64,000 nucleotides of DNA from Hamadaea sp. (lineage in GTDB: Bacteria; Actinomycetota; Actinomycetes; Mycobacteriales; Micromonosporaceae): contig NZ_JABFVK010000070.1 of the NCBI RefSeq assembly GCF_013362815.1, forward strand, positions 1 to 64,000, read 5' to 3'. The translations under genes were made by a program, and so were the position numbers. Under the pieces are notes generated by a model. It was not told the DNA's origin. It was given only the letters and a program-made list of their open reading frames with translations, and searched no databases. Each line of letters begins with the position of its first letter. Within the stretch, counting starts at the first letter, position 1. This document shows, one piece after another, positions 1 through 6,832 of the stretch.

Positions 1-79
1 TACCGCCGCCGCTGGCGCCGCCGCTCCCGCTCCCGCTCCCGCTGGTGCCGCCGCTCCCGCTCGGTCCCCGTCCCGTTGA
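1..79. other. Low-complexity CCGCTC/CCGCCG tract at the left edge, possible 3' end of a gene
   Basis: The first 60 bases are a repetitive GC tract of CCGCTC and CCGCCG units. On the plus strand one frame reads as an Ala/Pro-rich tail without interruption from base 2 and stops at TGA 77-79, inside the palindromic repeat that starts at 75. It could be the end of a gene lying to the left. On the minus strand the same bases could encode a Gly/Ser linker. The window does not decide between these. Confidence 0.3.
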
Positions 80-137
80 TCATGAACCTAAGGGTGGTCT
101 CGACGGTGTGTCGTGACCCGAAACTCCATGATCAACG
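75..137. repeat. Family A intergenic palindromic repeat, copy 1
   Basis: The left end is GTTGATCATGAACCTA (75-90) and the right end is CATGATCAAC (128-137), so the element has terminal inverted repeats about 63 bp apart. Read on the minus strand, its middle carries the same CGACAC-CCGTC core as the copy at 45327-45388. See also 631, 3851, 57309 and 57394. Confidence 0.75.
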
Positions 138-212
138 GGGTCGGCCGAGTCTGCGGCAGTTCCCCGAGTGGTAGTGCCGAGGCGGATTCGGGCAAACGGA
201 TCGGACGCCCAA

Positions 213-368
213 GATCGTCGGCAGCCGACGATCGTGGGCGTTTTACTGAGCTGATCGTCGGGACCCGGCGATCATGAAGGCGCGCAGCCCCAAGACTGTC
301 GGAACCCGACGATCACGGACGCCGGCAGCATGAAGGCGCGGCTCCAAGATCGTCGGAACCCGACGATC
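213..368. repeat. Family B cluster: four copies of a 21-bp palindrome
   Basis: Four copies of GATCGTCGG-N3-CCGACGATC lie at 213-233, 253-273, 294-314 and 348-368, with start-to-start steps of 40, 41 and 54 bp. Copies 1 and 4 are perfect palindromes around a 3-nt centre; copies 2 and 3 have one or two changes. Spacers share short words (CCAA before the palindrome, GGCG after it). The same unit recurs at 56960-57061. No credible gene overlaps the cluster. Confidence 0.85.
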
Positions 369-594
369 ACGATGGGGCGCGCAGCGCCGCGAACGGCAGC
401 GCGTAACCCGCCCGCATGGCCCCAAGACCGACGCCGACCGCCCGGACTCGCGGCACCCACGGTCAAGTCAAGATCGAGTGCCCGTAGCCAGCCGCAGATC
501 ACCCGATTTGGAGGTCATGATCCCTTGGCCAGCGCCAAATCGCCCGTCCAGCGCTGGGAACGGGTACTCGATCTGAAGAATCGGACGCCCGAAA
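369..594. other. Non-coding stretch between repeat clusters
   Basis: Open frames here are short, rich in Arg and Pro, and cross the palindromes, so I read none as a gene. I see no terminator, promoter or RNA structure beyond the repeats on either side. Confidence 0.5.
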
Positions 595-712
595 GCTGAT
601 CCAGGGAACATGATCTCGACCGGCGAGCGAGTTGATCAGGGATCAGCGGAGTCGATCAGGGTGAAAGGGACACGACACGCCGGACGAGAACGACCATAGG
701 TTCATGATCAAC
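595..712. repeat. Composite family A repeat overlapping the end of the Clp_N gene
   Basis: A GCTGATCC (595-602) / GGATCAGC (639-646) inverted pair is nested with a longer family A element running from GTTGATCA (631) to TTCATGATCAAC (701-712). The element contains the shared core CACGACACGCCGG (670-682). The right terminal repeat supplies the stop codon of the Clp_N gene (TCA at 708-710 on the plus strand). Confidence 0.7.
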
Positions 713-1220
713 GCGAAAGGGCGGTGAGGACCTCGTCGCGAAGAGCCGCCGGGTCGATGCGCGCCGCCCGCAGGACCTCGACCGCGCGCCCGTCCTCACG
801 GATCAGCGCCAGTAGCACGTGACCGTCGCCGATATGATCGTCCTTCCGGTGGATCGCCTCGCGCAGGCTCAGTTCCAGCACCTTCTTCGCCGCCGGGCTG
901 AACCCCACCCGTCCGCGTACCGGTCCCGGCTCGTCGAGCACACCCGCCCCGAACGCCGCCTCCAGCTTGTCGCGCACGGCCGCGAGGTCGATTCCGATGG
1001 CCGCCAGGGCCTCGGCGTCCAAACCCTGAATCATCTGGTACGCAGAAAGCCGGGTGAGTCCGTGGCGGGTCAGGACGGCGCAGGCGACGCCGTCGGGCTG
1101 ATCGAGCAGGCCGAGCAGGAGATGCTCCGGCCCGACCTGGTCGGCCCCGAGGTCGCGGGCGGCTGCTTGGGCGTGCAGGACGGCCTGCCGGGCGTCTTGG
1201 TGGAACCGCTGGAACGGCAT
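708..1220 (-). CDS. Clp N-terminal (Clp_N) domain protein, no ATPase domain
   Basis: This 170-residue protein consists of two Clp_N repeats. The first (about 1-80) has the typical Q-A-x3-A ... H-LLLGLL pattern; the second (about 105-170) has SPAAKKVLELSLREA ... GHVLLALI. There is no Walker motif, AAA+ module or peptidase domain, so it resembles the substrate/adaptor-binding head of ClpA/ClpC without the motor. It starts 2 nt after the HTH gene 1223-1471 ends, so the two are almost certainly co-transcribed. By family knowledge such domains bind adaptors, degrons or damaged Arg residues. A role as adaptor, anti-adaptor or sensor for the HTH partner is inference. The last residues and the stop lie in a family A repeat. 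Confidence 0.85.
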   Translation of the reverse strand: MPFQRFHQDARQAVLHAQAAARDLGADQVGPEHLLLGLLDQPDGVACAVLTRHGLTRLSAYQMIQGLDAEALAAIGIDLAAVRDKLEAAFGAGVLDEPGPVRGRVGFSPAAKKVLELSLREAIHRKDDHIGDGHVLLALIREDGRAVEVLRAARIDPAALRDEVLTALSR

Positions 1221-1222
1221 CG

Positions 1223-1471
1223 CTACTTCTCCCCTCCGAAGAGTCCTCGGCCGCCGCCGAACTTCTTGTGCACCGCTTGCCGGGTGACGCCGAGCTGGGC
1301 CGCGATCTCCTGCCAGGTCCAGCCGAGGTTGCGGGCGTGCCGCACTTGGACGGCTTCGAGCCGCTCGGCCAGTTCGCGCAGGGCGCGTACCGCCCGGAGC
1401 CCGACGGCCGGATCGGTGCTGCTCGCCGCGGTGGTCAGCCGTTCGGTGGCTTCGCGATCGGTCTCGCTCAT
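1223..1471 (-). CDS. Small HTH DNA-binding protein, partner of the Clp_N protein
   Basis: This 82-residue protein has a helical N-terminal half (about 15-50) and a helix-turn-helix at about 52-75 (GWTWQEIAAQLGVTRQAVHKKF). I chose the ATG at 1471 because a good promoter ends just before it; a longer in-frame version would overlap that promoter. The start is preceded by two GTCAAC-N4-GTTGAC palindromes that cover the promoter, so autoregulation is likely. It is co-transcribed with the Clp_N gene downstream. The HTH call is clear from the sequence; the identity of its ligand or signal is unknown. Confidence 0.85.
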   Translation of the reverse strand: MSETDREATERLTTAASSTDPAVGLRAVRALRELAERLEAVQVRHARNLGWTWQEIAAQLGVTRQAVHKKFGGGRGLFGGEK

Positions 1472-1474
1472 GCC

Positions 1475-1518
1475 GTCAACTGTAGTTGACACGCCCGAAG
1501 CCGTCAACTTCGGTTGAC
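1475..1518 (-). promoter_or_regulatory. Leaderless promoter with twin palindromic operators for the HTH-Clp_N pair
   Basis: On the minus strand the -35 is TTGACG (1502-1507) and the -10 is TACAGT (1479-1484), separated by 17 bp. Transcription should start within a base or two of the ATG at 1471, giving a leaderless mRNA. Palindrome 1, GTCAACTGTAGTTGAC (1475-1490), covers the -10. Palindrome 2, GTCAACTTCGGTTGAC (1503-1518), covers the -35. Their centres are 28 bp apart. This is a classic layout for repression by a dimeric HTH protein. Confidence 0.8.
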
Positions 1519-1534
1519 ACGGAGGGTGAAAACA

Positions 1535-1556
1535 AAGCCCGCACTGAGGCGGGCTT
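1535..1556 (-). terminator. Rho-independent terminator after the DUF3043 gene
   Basis: An 8-bp stem AAGCCCGC/GCGGGCTT (1535-1542 with 1549-1556) closes a 6-nt loop. Read leftward it is followed by TTTGTTTT, and it lies 10 nt beyond the DUF3043 stop codon. Confidence 0.85.
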
Positions 1557-1565
1557 CGTTTCGGG

Positions 1566-2201
1566 TCAGATCGCTTCGCCGAACTTCTTGCGGGCCTGCG
1601 GCATCCGCAGCCGGCGGAAGGTGATTGCGCGCATGAACGCGTAGAAGTACAGCGACCGCATCGAAACGGCCGGCTTGGCGATGCGCTCGCGGACGAGGCG
1701 GCTCACCTTGCGGCAGATCAGCACCGTGTCGACCAGCGTCGCGAAGGCGATCGCGAACCAGATGAGCTGGGCGTACATGACGAAGGTGGGGTTGCCGGTG
1801 CCGGTGCCGAGCAGCACGACGAAGGCGCTGCCGAAGAACCAGGTCCCGATCGTCCGTCGGCTGTCGACGATGTCGCGGACGAGCTGCTTCTCCGGGCCCT
1901 TGTCGCGGGGCATCAGGTAGCGCTCTTCGCCGGCCTTCATCCCGGCCATCGCCTCGGCGCGCTCCGAGCGCTGCTTGGACCGCATGCGCTTGTACGCCTC
2001 CCGCTTGTTGGCGGGCGGCGGCTCCGGCTTGCGGCGGCCGTCGGTGCGCTTGGGCGTGGCCTTGCCCTTGCCGGGGGTGAACCCCTTCGAGAGGCGCTCG
2101 GCCGTCTCCTCAGGGGTCTCCTCGGCGGTCACCGAGGTGACCGACTCCTCACCTGAACCGGTCAGGGAGTCGGCGGACTTGCGGCGGAAGAGCGTAGACA
2201 C
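1566..2201 (-). CDS. DUF3043 family membrane protein
   Basis: This 211-residue protein has a long charged N-terminal arm (about 1-105, rich in Lys, Arg, Glu and Pro) and two hydrophobic helices at about 120-140 and 143-165, then a basic C-terminal tail. This matches the DUF3043 family, which in M. tuberculosis (Rv2206) also sits near glycerate kinase, HesB and the cytochrome oxidase genes. Function is unknown. The start is a GTG; TACTCT lies 6 nt upstream of it and could be the -10 of a leaderless promoter. The gene ends at a clear terminator. Confidence 0.85.
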   Translation of the reverse strand: MSTLFRRKSADSLTGSGEESVTSVTAEETPEETAERLSKGFTPGKGKATPKRTDGRRKPEPPPANKREAYKRMRSKQRSERAEAMAGMKAGEERYLMPRDKGPEKQLVRDIVDSRRTIGTWFFGSAFVVLLGTGTGNPTFVMYAQLIWFAIAFATLVDTVLICRKVSRLVRERIAKPAVSMRSLYFYAFMRAITFRRLRMPQARKKFGEAI

Positions 2202-2244
2202 GCGACAAGAGTAGCCGACCGAAGTCGGACTTTCCCGCCGCCCG

Positions 2245-3588
2245 TCATGCCGTCTGGGTCACCGGCCGCTCGGCCCGCGCGCCCAGGCCCGCCAGCTTCG
2301 CCTCGAAGTCCTCGTAGCCGCGGTTGATCAAGTCCACGCCGTGGACGCGGGAGGTGCCCTCGGCGGCGAGCGCGGCGATCAGGTGGCTGAACCCGGCCCG
2401 CAGGTCCGGGATGACGAGGTCGTGGGCGTGGAGCTTGGCCGGGCCGGCGATGACCGCGGAGTGACGGAAGCCACGGCGGCCGAAGCGGCAGGCGGAGCCG
2501 CCGAGGCATTCGCCGTACACCTGGATCGTCGCGCCCATCTGGTTCAGCGCGTTGGTGTAGCCGAACCGGTTCTCGTAGACCGTCTCGTGCACCACCGACA
2601 GTCCGTTCGCCTGGGTGAGCGCCACCACCAGCGGCTGCTGCCAGTCGGTCATGAACCCCGGGTGGACGTCGGTCTCGATGGCCACCGGCTTCAGATCGCC
2701 GCCCGGGTGCCAGAACCGGATGCCGCCGCCGACCGGGTCGTCGTCGACCTCGTACCCGCCGCCGATCGAGCGGAAGACGTTGAGGTAGGTCATCATGTCG
2801 GCCTGCCGTGCGCCCCGGACGAGGATGTCGCCCTTGGTCGCCAGGGCGGCCGAGGCCCAGCTCGCCGCCTCGATCCGGTCCGGGATCGGCCGGTGGGTGA
2901 ACCCGGTCAGCCGCGGCACGCCCTCGATCTCGATCACGCGGTTGGTGTGGACCTTGATGATCGCGCCCATCTTCTGCAGTACGCAGATGAGGTCGACGAT
3001 CTCGGGTTCCACCGCGGCGTTGGCCAGCTCGGTCACGCCCTCGGCCAGGACTGCGGTGAGCAGGATCTGCTCGGTCGCGCCGACCGACGGGTAGTCGAGG
3101 GTGAACTTGATGCCGTGCAGTCCGTTCGGGGCGGACAAGTGCAGCCCCTCCGGCGTCTTGTCGACCAGCGCGCCGAACTGCCGCAGCGCCTCGAGGTGGA
3201 AGTCGATCGGGCGCGGTCCGATGTGGCAGCCGCCCAGGTCGGGGATGAACGCGTGGCCGAGCCGGTGCAGCAGGGGCCCGCACAGCAGGATCGGGATGCG
3301 GCTCGACCCGGCGTGGACGTTGATCTCGTCGATGCCGGCCCGCTCGACGTTGGAGGGGTCGAAGATCAGCTCACCGTCCAGCTCGCCGTCGGTGACGCGT
3401 ACGCCGTGCAGCTCCAGCAGCCCGCGCACGATCTCGACGTCGCGGATGCGCGGGACGTCGAACATGCGGCTGGGGGTGTGGCCGAGCACCGCGGCCACCA
3501 TCGCCTTCGAGACGAGATTCTTCGCGCCCCGGACCCGGACTTCACCGGTCAGGGGAGTGCCACCGGTCACGACGAGTACGTCAGACAA
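2245..3588 (-). CDS. murA: UDP-N-acetylglucosamine 1-carboxyvinyltransferase (MurA)
   Basis: MurA performs the first committed step of peptidoglycan synthesis: transfer of enolpyruvate from PEP to UDP-GlcNAc in the cytoplasm. The protein has the N-terminal RGAKN motif and the loop GGCHIGPRP with the catalytic Cys at about residue 121. A Cys there, rather than the Asp of mycobacterial MurA, predicts the fosfomycin-sensitive form. Length (447 residues) is normal. I prefer the TTG at 3588 because GGAGG lies 5 nt upstream of it; the ATG at 3600 has no ribosome site, and the TTG start gives the usual (M)SDVLVV beginning. A promoter lies at 3639-3667. Confidence 0.92.
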   Translation of the reverse strand: MSDVLVVTGGTPLTGEVRVRGAKNLVSKAMVAAVLGHTPSRMFDVPRIRDVEIVRGLLELHGVRVTDGELDGELIFDPSNVERAGIDEINVHAGSSRIPILLCGPLLHRLGHAFIPDLGGCHIGPRPIDFHLEALRQFGALVDKTPEGLHLSAPNGLHGIKFTLDYPSVGATEQILLTAVLAEGVTELANAAVEPEIVDLICVLQKMGAIIKVHTNRVIEIEGVPRLTGFTHRPIPDRIEAASWASAALATKGDILVRGARQADMMTYLNVFRSIGGGYEVDDDPVGGGIRFWHPGGDLKPVAIETDVHPGFMTDWQQPLVVALTQANGLSVVHETVYENRFGYTNALNQMGATIQVYGECLGGSACRFGRRGFRHSAVIAGPAKLHAHDLVIPDLRAGFSHLIAALAAEGTSRVHGVDLINRGYEDFEAKLAGLGARAERPVTQTA

Positions 3589-3638
3589 CACGACCTCCAT
3601 GGGCGCGAAGAAAGGGGGCAGGGCTTGGGAACCGCCGA

Positions 3639-3667
3639 AGCATACTCCCGGAATCCGTCTGCGTCAG
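3639..3667 (-). promoter_or_regulatory. Predicted murA promoter
   Basis: On the minus strand a -35 CTGACG (3662-3667) and a -10 TATGCT (3639-3644) are separated by 17 bp. This gives a 5' leader of about 45 nt to the TTG start. The rest of the 333-bp gap 3589-3921 holds the family A hairpin at 3851-3911 and no gene. Confidence 0.6.
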
Positions 3668-3850
3668 AGGAGTCACGCCGATTCGGGAATAGCCGGAATC
3701 ACTGATCACGCACCGGAACGGCAATGTTGCGCGCCGTGTCCTTTTCGCGTTTCCCGAGTCGCTCCGGTCCAGAATGGACTCTGGTGACGCAGTCGGAATC
3801 GCTCGATCCGCCTCATGTCTATTGAGGACAGGCGACGCCACCTTCTTCCC

Positions 3851-3911
3851 GTTGATCATGAACCTAGGGTCCGGCTATGGGCTTAAGCCGGACCCTAGGT
3901 TCATGATCAAC
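3851..3911. repeat. Family A repeat as a perfect 26-bp hairpin, likely nadA terminator
   Basis: The arms 3851-3876 and 3886-3911 are perfectly complementary over 26 bp around a 9-nt loop. The outer ends are GTTGATCATGAAC and GTTCATGATCAAC. It begins 11 nt beyond the nadA stop codon, so on nadA mRNA it would form a very stable 3' hairpin. There is no U-tract, which is common for actinobacterial terminators. Unlike the other copies, its middle lacks the CGACACGCCG core. Confidence 0.85.
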
Positions 3912-3921
3912 GCGACAATCG

Positions 3922-5091
3922 TCAGGGGAGGGCGAGCATCTGGTCGAGGGCGACCCGGGCGTTGTGCGCGGTGTCGGGGTCGACCGTGATCTGGTTGGGC
4001 ACCCGGCCCGCCACCAGTTCCTCCAGCGCCCACACCAGGTGCGGCAGGTCGATGCGGTTCATCGTCGAGCAGTAGCAGACCGCCTTGTCCAGGAACATGA
4101 TCTGCTTGTCCGGGTGGGCCAGCGCGAGGCGGCGTACCAGGTTCAGCTCGGTGCCGACGGCCCAGGCGGAACCGGCCGGCGCGGCCTCGATGGTCTTGAT
4201 GATGTACTCGGTCGAGCCCACGTAGTCGGCGTTCGTCACGACCTCGTGGCGGCACTCCGGGTGCACCAGGACGTTGACCCCCGGTACGCGTTCGCGCACG
4301 TCCTGCACGGATTCCAGGGTGAACCGGCCGTGGACGGAGCAGTGCCCCCGCCACAGGATCATCTTCGCGTCTCGCAGCTGCTGCTCGGTGAGCCCGCCGT
4401 TCGGCTTGTGCGGGTCGTAGAGGACGCAGTCGTCGAGGCTGTAACCCATCTCGAGCACCGCCGTGTTGCGGCCGAGGTGCTGATCCGGGAGGAAGAGCAC
4501 TTTGGAGCCCTGCTCGTACGCCCAGTCCAGGGCGCGCTTCGCGTTGGACGACGTGCAGACGACGCCGCCGTTGCGGCCGACGAAGCCCTTGATGTCGGCC
4601 GACGAGTTCATGTAGGTGACCGGCACGACCGACTCGGAGATGCCGAGATCCTGCAACAGATCCCAGCACTTCTCGACCTGGCTCAGCACCGCCATGTCGG
4701 CCATCGAGCATCCGGCGGCGAGGTCGGGCAGGACCACCTTCTGCGCGTCGGTGGTGAGGATGTCGGCGGACTCGGCCATGAAGTGCACGCCGCAGAACAC
4801 GATGAATTCCGCGTCCGGCCGGGCGGCGGCCTCGCGGGCGAGCTTGAACGAGTCGCCGGTCACGTCGGCGAACTGGATGACCTCGTCGCGCTGGTAGTGG
4901 TGACCGAGCACGAAGACGCGGTCGCCGAGCGCGGCCTTGGCGGCCTGGGCCCGGGCGACCAGGTCGGGGTCGCTCGCGGGCGGCAGCTCGCCGGGGCATT
5001 CCACGCCGCGCTCGGAGGCAGGGTCACTGCCCCGGCCGAGCAGCAGCAGCGCGGTGGCGGTGTTGCTTGGTTCAACCCATGTGGTCGTCAC
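3922..5091 (-). CDS. nadA: Quinolinate synthase (NadA)
   Basis: NadA condenses iminoaspartate with dihydroxyacetone phosphate to quinolinate in de novo NAD synthesis, using a [4Fe-4S] cluster. The three expected cluster cysteines are at about residues 100 (FCGVHF), 179 (VVCTSS) and 280 (HPECRHEV). I chose the GTG at 5091 (389 residues) because a longer version would overlap the divergent glycerate kinase gene that starts at 5156. nadB and nadC are not adjacent here, which is unusual. The 64-bp divergent gap holds a palindrome (5103-5117). The gene ends next to a strong hairpin. Confidence 0.93.
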   Translation of the reverse strand: MTTTWVEPSNTATALLLLGRGSDPASERGVECPGELPPASDPDLVARAQAAKAALGDRVFVLGHHYQRDEVIQFADVTGDSFKLAREAAARPDAEFIVFCGVHFMAESADILTTDAQKVVLPDLAAGCSMADMAVLSQVEKCWDLLQDLGISESVVPVTYMNSSADIKGFVGRNGGVVCTSSNAKRALDWAYEQGSKVLFLPDQHLGRNTAVLEMGYSLDDCVLYDPHKPNGGLTEQQLRDAKMILWRGHCSVHGRFTLESVQDVRERVPGVNVLVHPECRHEVVTNADYVGSTEYIIKTIEAAPAGSAWAVGTELNLVRRLALAHPDKQIMFLDKAVCYCSTMNRIDLPHLVWALEELVAGRVPNQITVDPDTAHNARVALDQMLALP

Positions 5092-5102
5092 AGCGCAATC
5101 GT

Positions 5103-5117
5103 CCCACGCAGCGTGGG
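5103..5117. promoter_or_regulatory. Palindrome in the nadA / glycerate kinase divergent promoter region
   Basis: CCCACGC-A-GCGTGGG is a perfect 7-bp inverted repeat around one base, 12 bp upstream of the nadA start. Its position suits an operator for nadA, but I recognise no known regulator consensus. Confidence 0.4.
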
Positions 5118-5155
5118 GTGTGACAGAGGTCCGCGCGATGTGATAGGCACCGCAC

Positions 5156-6238
5156 ATGCGTCTGCTGATCTGCCCCGACAAGTTCGCCGGGACCCTGAGC
5201 GCGCCCGACGCCGCCGCCGCGGTGGCCGAGGGGTGGCGGTCGGTACGCCCGGACGACGATCTCGTGCTGCGTCCGCTGGCCGACGGCGGCCCCGGCTTCG
5301 TGGACGTCCTCGCGGCGGCGCACCCCGAAGGAACTCACCCGGAAGGAAAGCGCTTTCCAGTGCCGACGACGGATCCGCTCGGCCGGCCGGTCGAGGGCGA
5401 GATCCTGGTGGTGGGGGAGACCGCGTACGTGGAGAGCGCGCACGCGTGCGGACTGCATCATCTGAGCCCGGCCGAACGCGATCCGCGGCGAGCCAGCTCG
5501 GCGGGGTTGCTTGCGCTGCTCACGGCGGCGGCCGAGGTGGACGGCGTACGGCGGATCGTCATCGGGCTCGGCGGCAGTGCCACCAATGACGCGGGCGTAC
5601 GCGTGCTGGCCGGGTTCGGCCACCCGGAGGCGCTGGCGGCGTACGCCGGAAACGGGAGCCAGGCCGGCGGCGGGACGAAGACGCTGGACGGCATCGAGCT
5701 GATCGGGGCGACCGACGTCGACAACCCGCTCATCGGCGTACGCGGGGCCAGCCGGGTCTTCGGGCCGCAGAAGGGCGCCGATCCGGCCGCCGTCGAGGAG
5801 CTGGAAGCCGCCCTGGTCAGAGTGGCGAACGTGCTGCCGGAGGGCATCGCCGAGACTCCCGGCGCGGGGGCGGCCGGTGGACTGGGCGCGGCCATTCTGG
5901 CCCTCGGCGGCCGGTTGACCTCCGGCATCCAGCTCGTCCGCGACGCCATCGGCCTCGACGTGGAACTTCAGCGGGCCGATCTGGTGATCACCGGCGAAGG
6001 CTCCTTCGACGAGCAGTCTTTGCACGGCAAGGTCATCGACGGGGTCGCCGGGGCGGGCGCTGCATTAGGCGTACCAGTCGTGGTCATCGCCGGACGAGTC
6101 ACCGCGGAACCGGCGGCCTGGCGCGCGGCGGGTGTGACGCGGGCCTGGTCGTTGTCGGAGGAGTTCGGCCTGGAGCGGGCCTTGGGCGACGCGCGGGGCT
6201 GCGTGCGGGAGGTGGCCGCGCGGCTCGCAGTCGGATAG
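5156..6238 (+). CDS. Glycerate kinase (GlxK/GarK type)
   Basis: This 360-residue protein matches the type-1 glycerate kinase family, which phosphorylates D-glycerate to 2- or 3-phosphoglycerate. Visible family motifs are the N-terminal CPDKFAGTLSA, RPLADGGPGF (about 42-51), IGLGGSATNDAG (about 137-148) and the C-terminal ITGEGSFDEQSLHGK (about 278-292). It is the counterpart of Rv2205c, which keeps the same neighbourhood (HesB, DUF3043). The gene is divergent from nadA with a 64-bp gap. Which carbon of glycerate is phosphorylated cannot be told from the sequence. Confidence 0.88.
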   Translation: MRLLICPDKFAGTLSAPDAAAAVAEGWRSVRPDDDLVLRPLADGGPGFVDVLAAAHPEGTHPEGKRFPVPTTDPLGRPVEGEILVVGETAYVESAHACGLHHLSPAERDPRRASSAGLLALLTAAAEVDGVRRIVIGLGGSATNDAGVRVLAGFGHPEALAAYAGNGSQAGGGTKTLDGIELIGATDVDNPLIGVRGASRVFGPQKGADPAAVEELEAALVRVANVLPEGIAETPGAGAAGGLGAAILALGGRLTSGIQLVRDAIGLDVELQRADLVITGEGSFDEQSLHGKVIDGVAGAGAALGVPVVVIAGRVTAEPAAWRAAGVTRAWSLSEEFGLERALGDARGCVREVAARLAVG

Positions 6239-6304
6239 CCGTCGGCAACCGGCGGACGCCGAGTGACGTCTTCCCCATCGAACTACTTCGAACGGGGGTT
6301 CGTC

Positions 6305-6832
6305 ATGAAGTTGCTTCGCCCGCTGCCGCTGCTCCTGATCGCCTTGGCCTTGGCCGCCTGCGATCCGGCCGGACCCGTCTCGGCCTCGTCGGCCGCCCCG
6401 GTGGCGGTGACGCTGGGGCCGGCTGGATACGGGGAGCTGAAGCTGGGCATGACCCCGGAGCAGGCCCAGGCCACCGGGCTGATCAGCGAGCCGGCCGGAT
6501 CGGCGGGCACCGCCTGCGGCCGGTACGCGTATCTGAAAGGGGCCGCCTCCAACGGAACCGAGGGGCGGCTGTTCTTCTCGAAGAAACTTGGGCTCGCCGC
6601 GATCTACGGGTACGCGGGGATCAGCACCCCGGAAGGCGTCGGGATCGGCGCCTCGTACGGGCAGCTGCACGCGGCGTATCCGGAGTGGAAGCCGGTCGAC
6701 GGCGGCGAGCACGACGGCCGGGGACTGGTCGCGGTGCCAGGCAACCCGGCCGCCGTCTACCGGATAGAGGTGTACGGCGGCCGGGTCGTCCAAGTGGCGG
6801 TGCAGGCCAAGGATCAGGACTGCTACGAGTAG
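6305..6832 (+). CDS. Predicted lipoprotein of unknown function
   Basis: This 175-residue protein starts with a lipoprotein signal peptide: KLLRP, a hydrophobic core, then the lipobox ALAAC with Cys at about 19. The mature part has GYGELKLGMTPEQA, a motif often seen in small actinobacterial secreted proteins that begin with a 'GxLxLGMT' helix. Two further Cys (about 61 and 173) could form a disulfide. GGGGG lies 6 nt before the ATG at 6305, so I prefer it to an upstream in-frame ATG. It overlaps the convergent MFS gene by 10 bp. Specific function is unknown. Confidence 0.75.
   Translation: MKLLRPLPLLLIALALAACDPAGPVSASSAAPVAVTLGPAGYGELKLGMTPEQAQATGLISEPAGSAGTACGRYAYLKGAASNGTEGRLFFSKKLGLAAIYGYAGISTPEGVGIGASYGQLHAAYPEWKPVDGGEHDGRGLVAVPGNPAAVYRIEVYGGRVVQVAVQAKDQDCYE

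Noticed and set aside
213-368. CRISPR-like array of repeats
   Set aside because: Repeats are perfect palindromes of 21 bp with about 19-bp spacers that are partly alike in both clusters, unlike the unique 30-40-bp spacers of a CRISPR array; no cas gene nearby.
5345-5358. GGAAAGCGCTTTCC palindrome inside glycerate kinase
   Set aside because: It resembles a LacI-type site but is inside the coding sequence without promoter context; a chance palindrome is likely.
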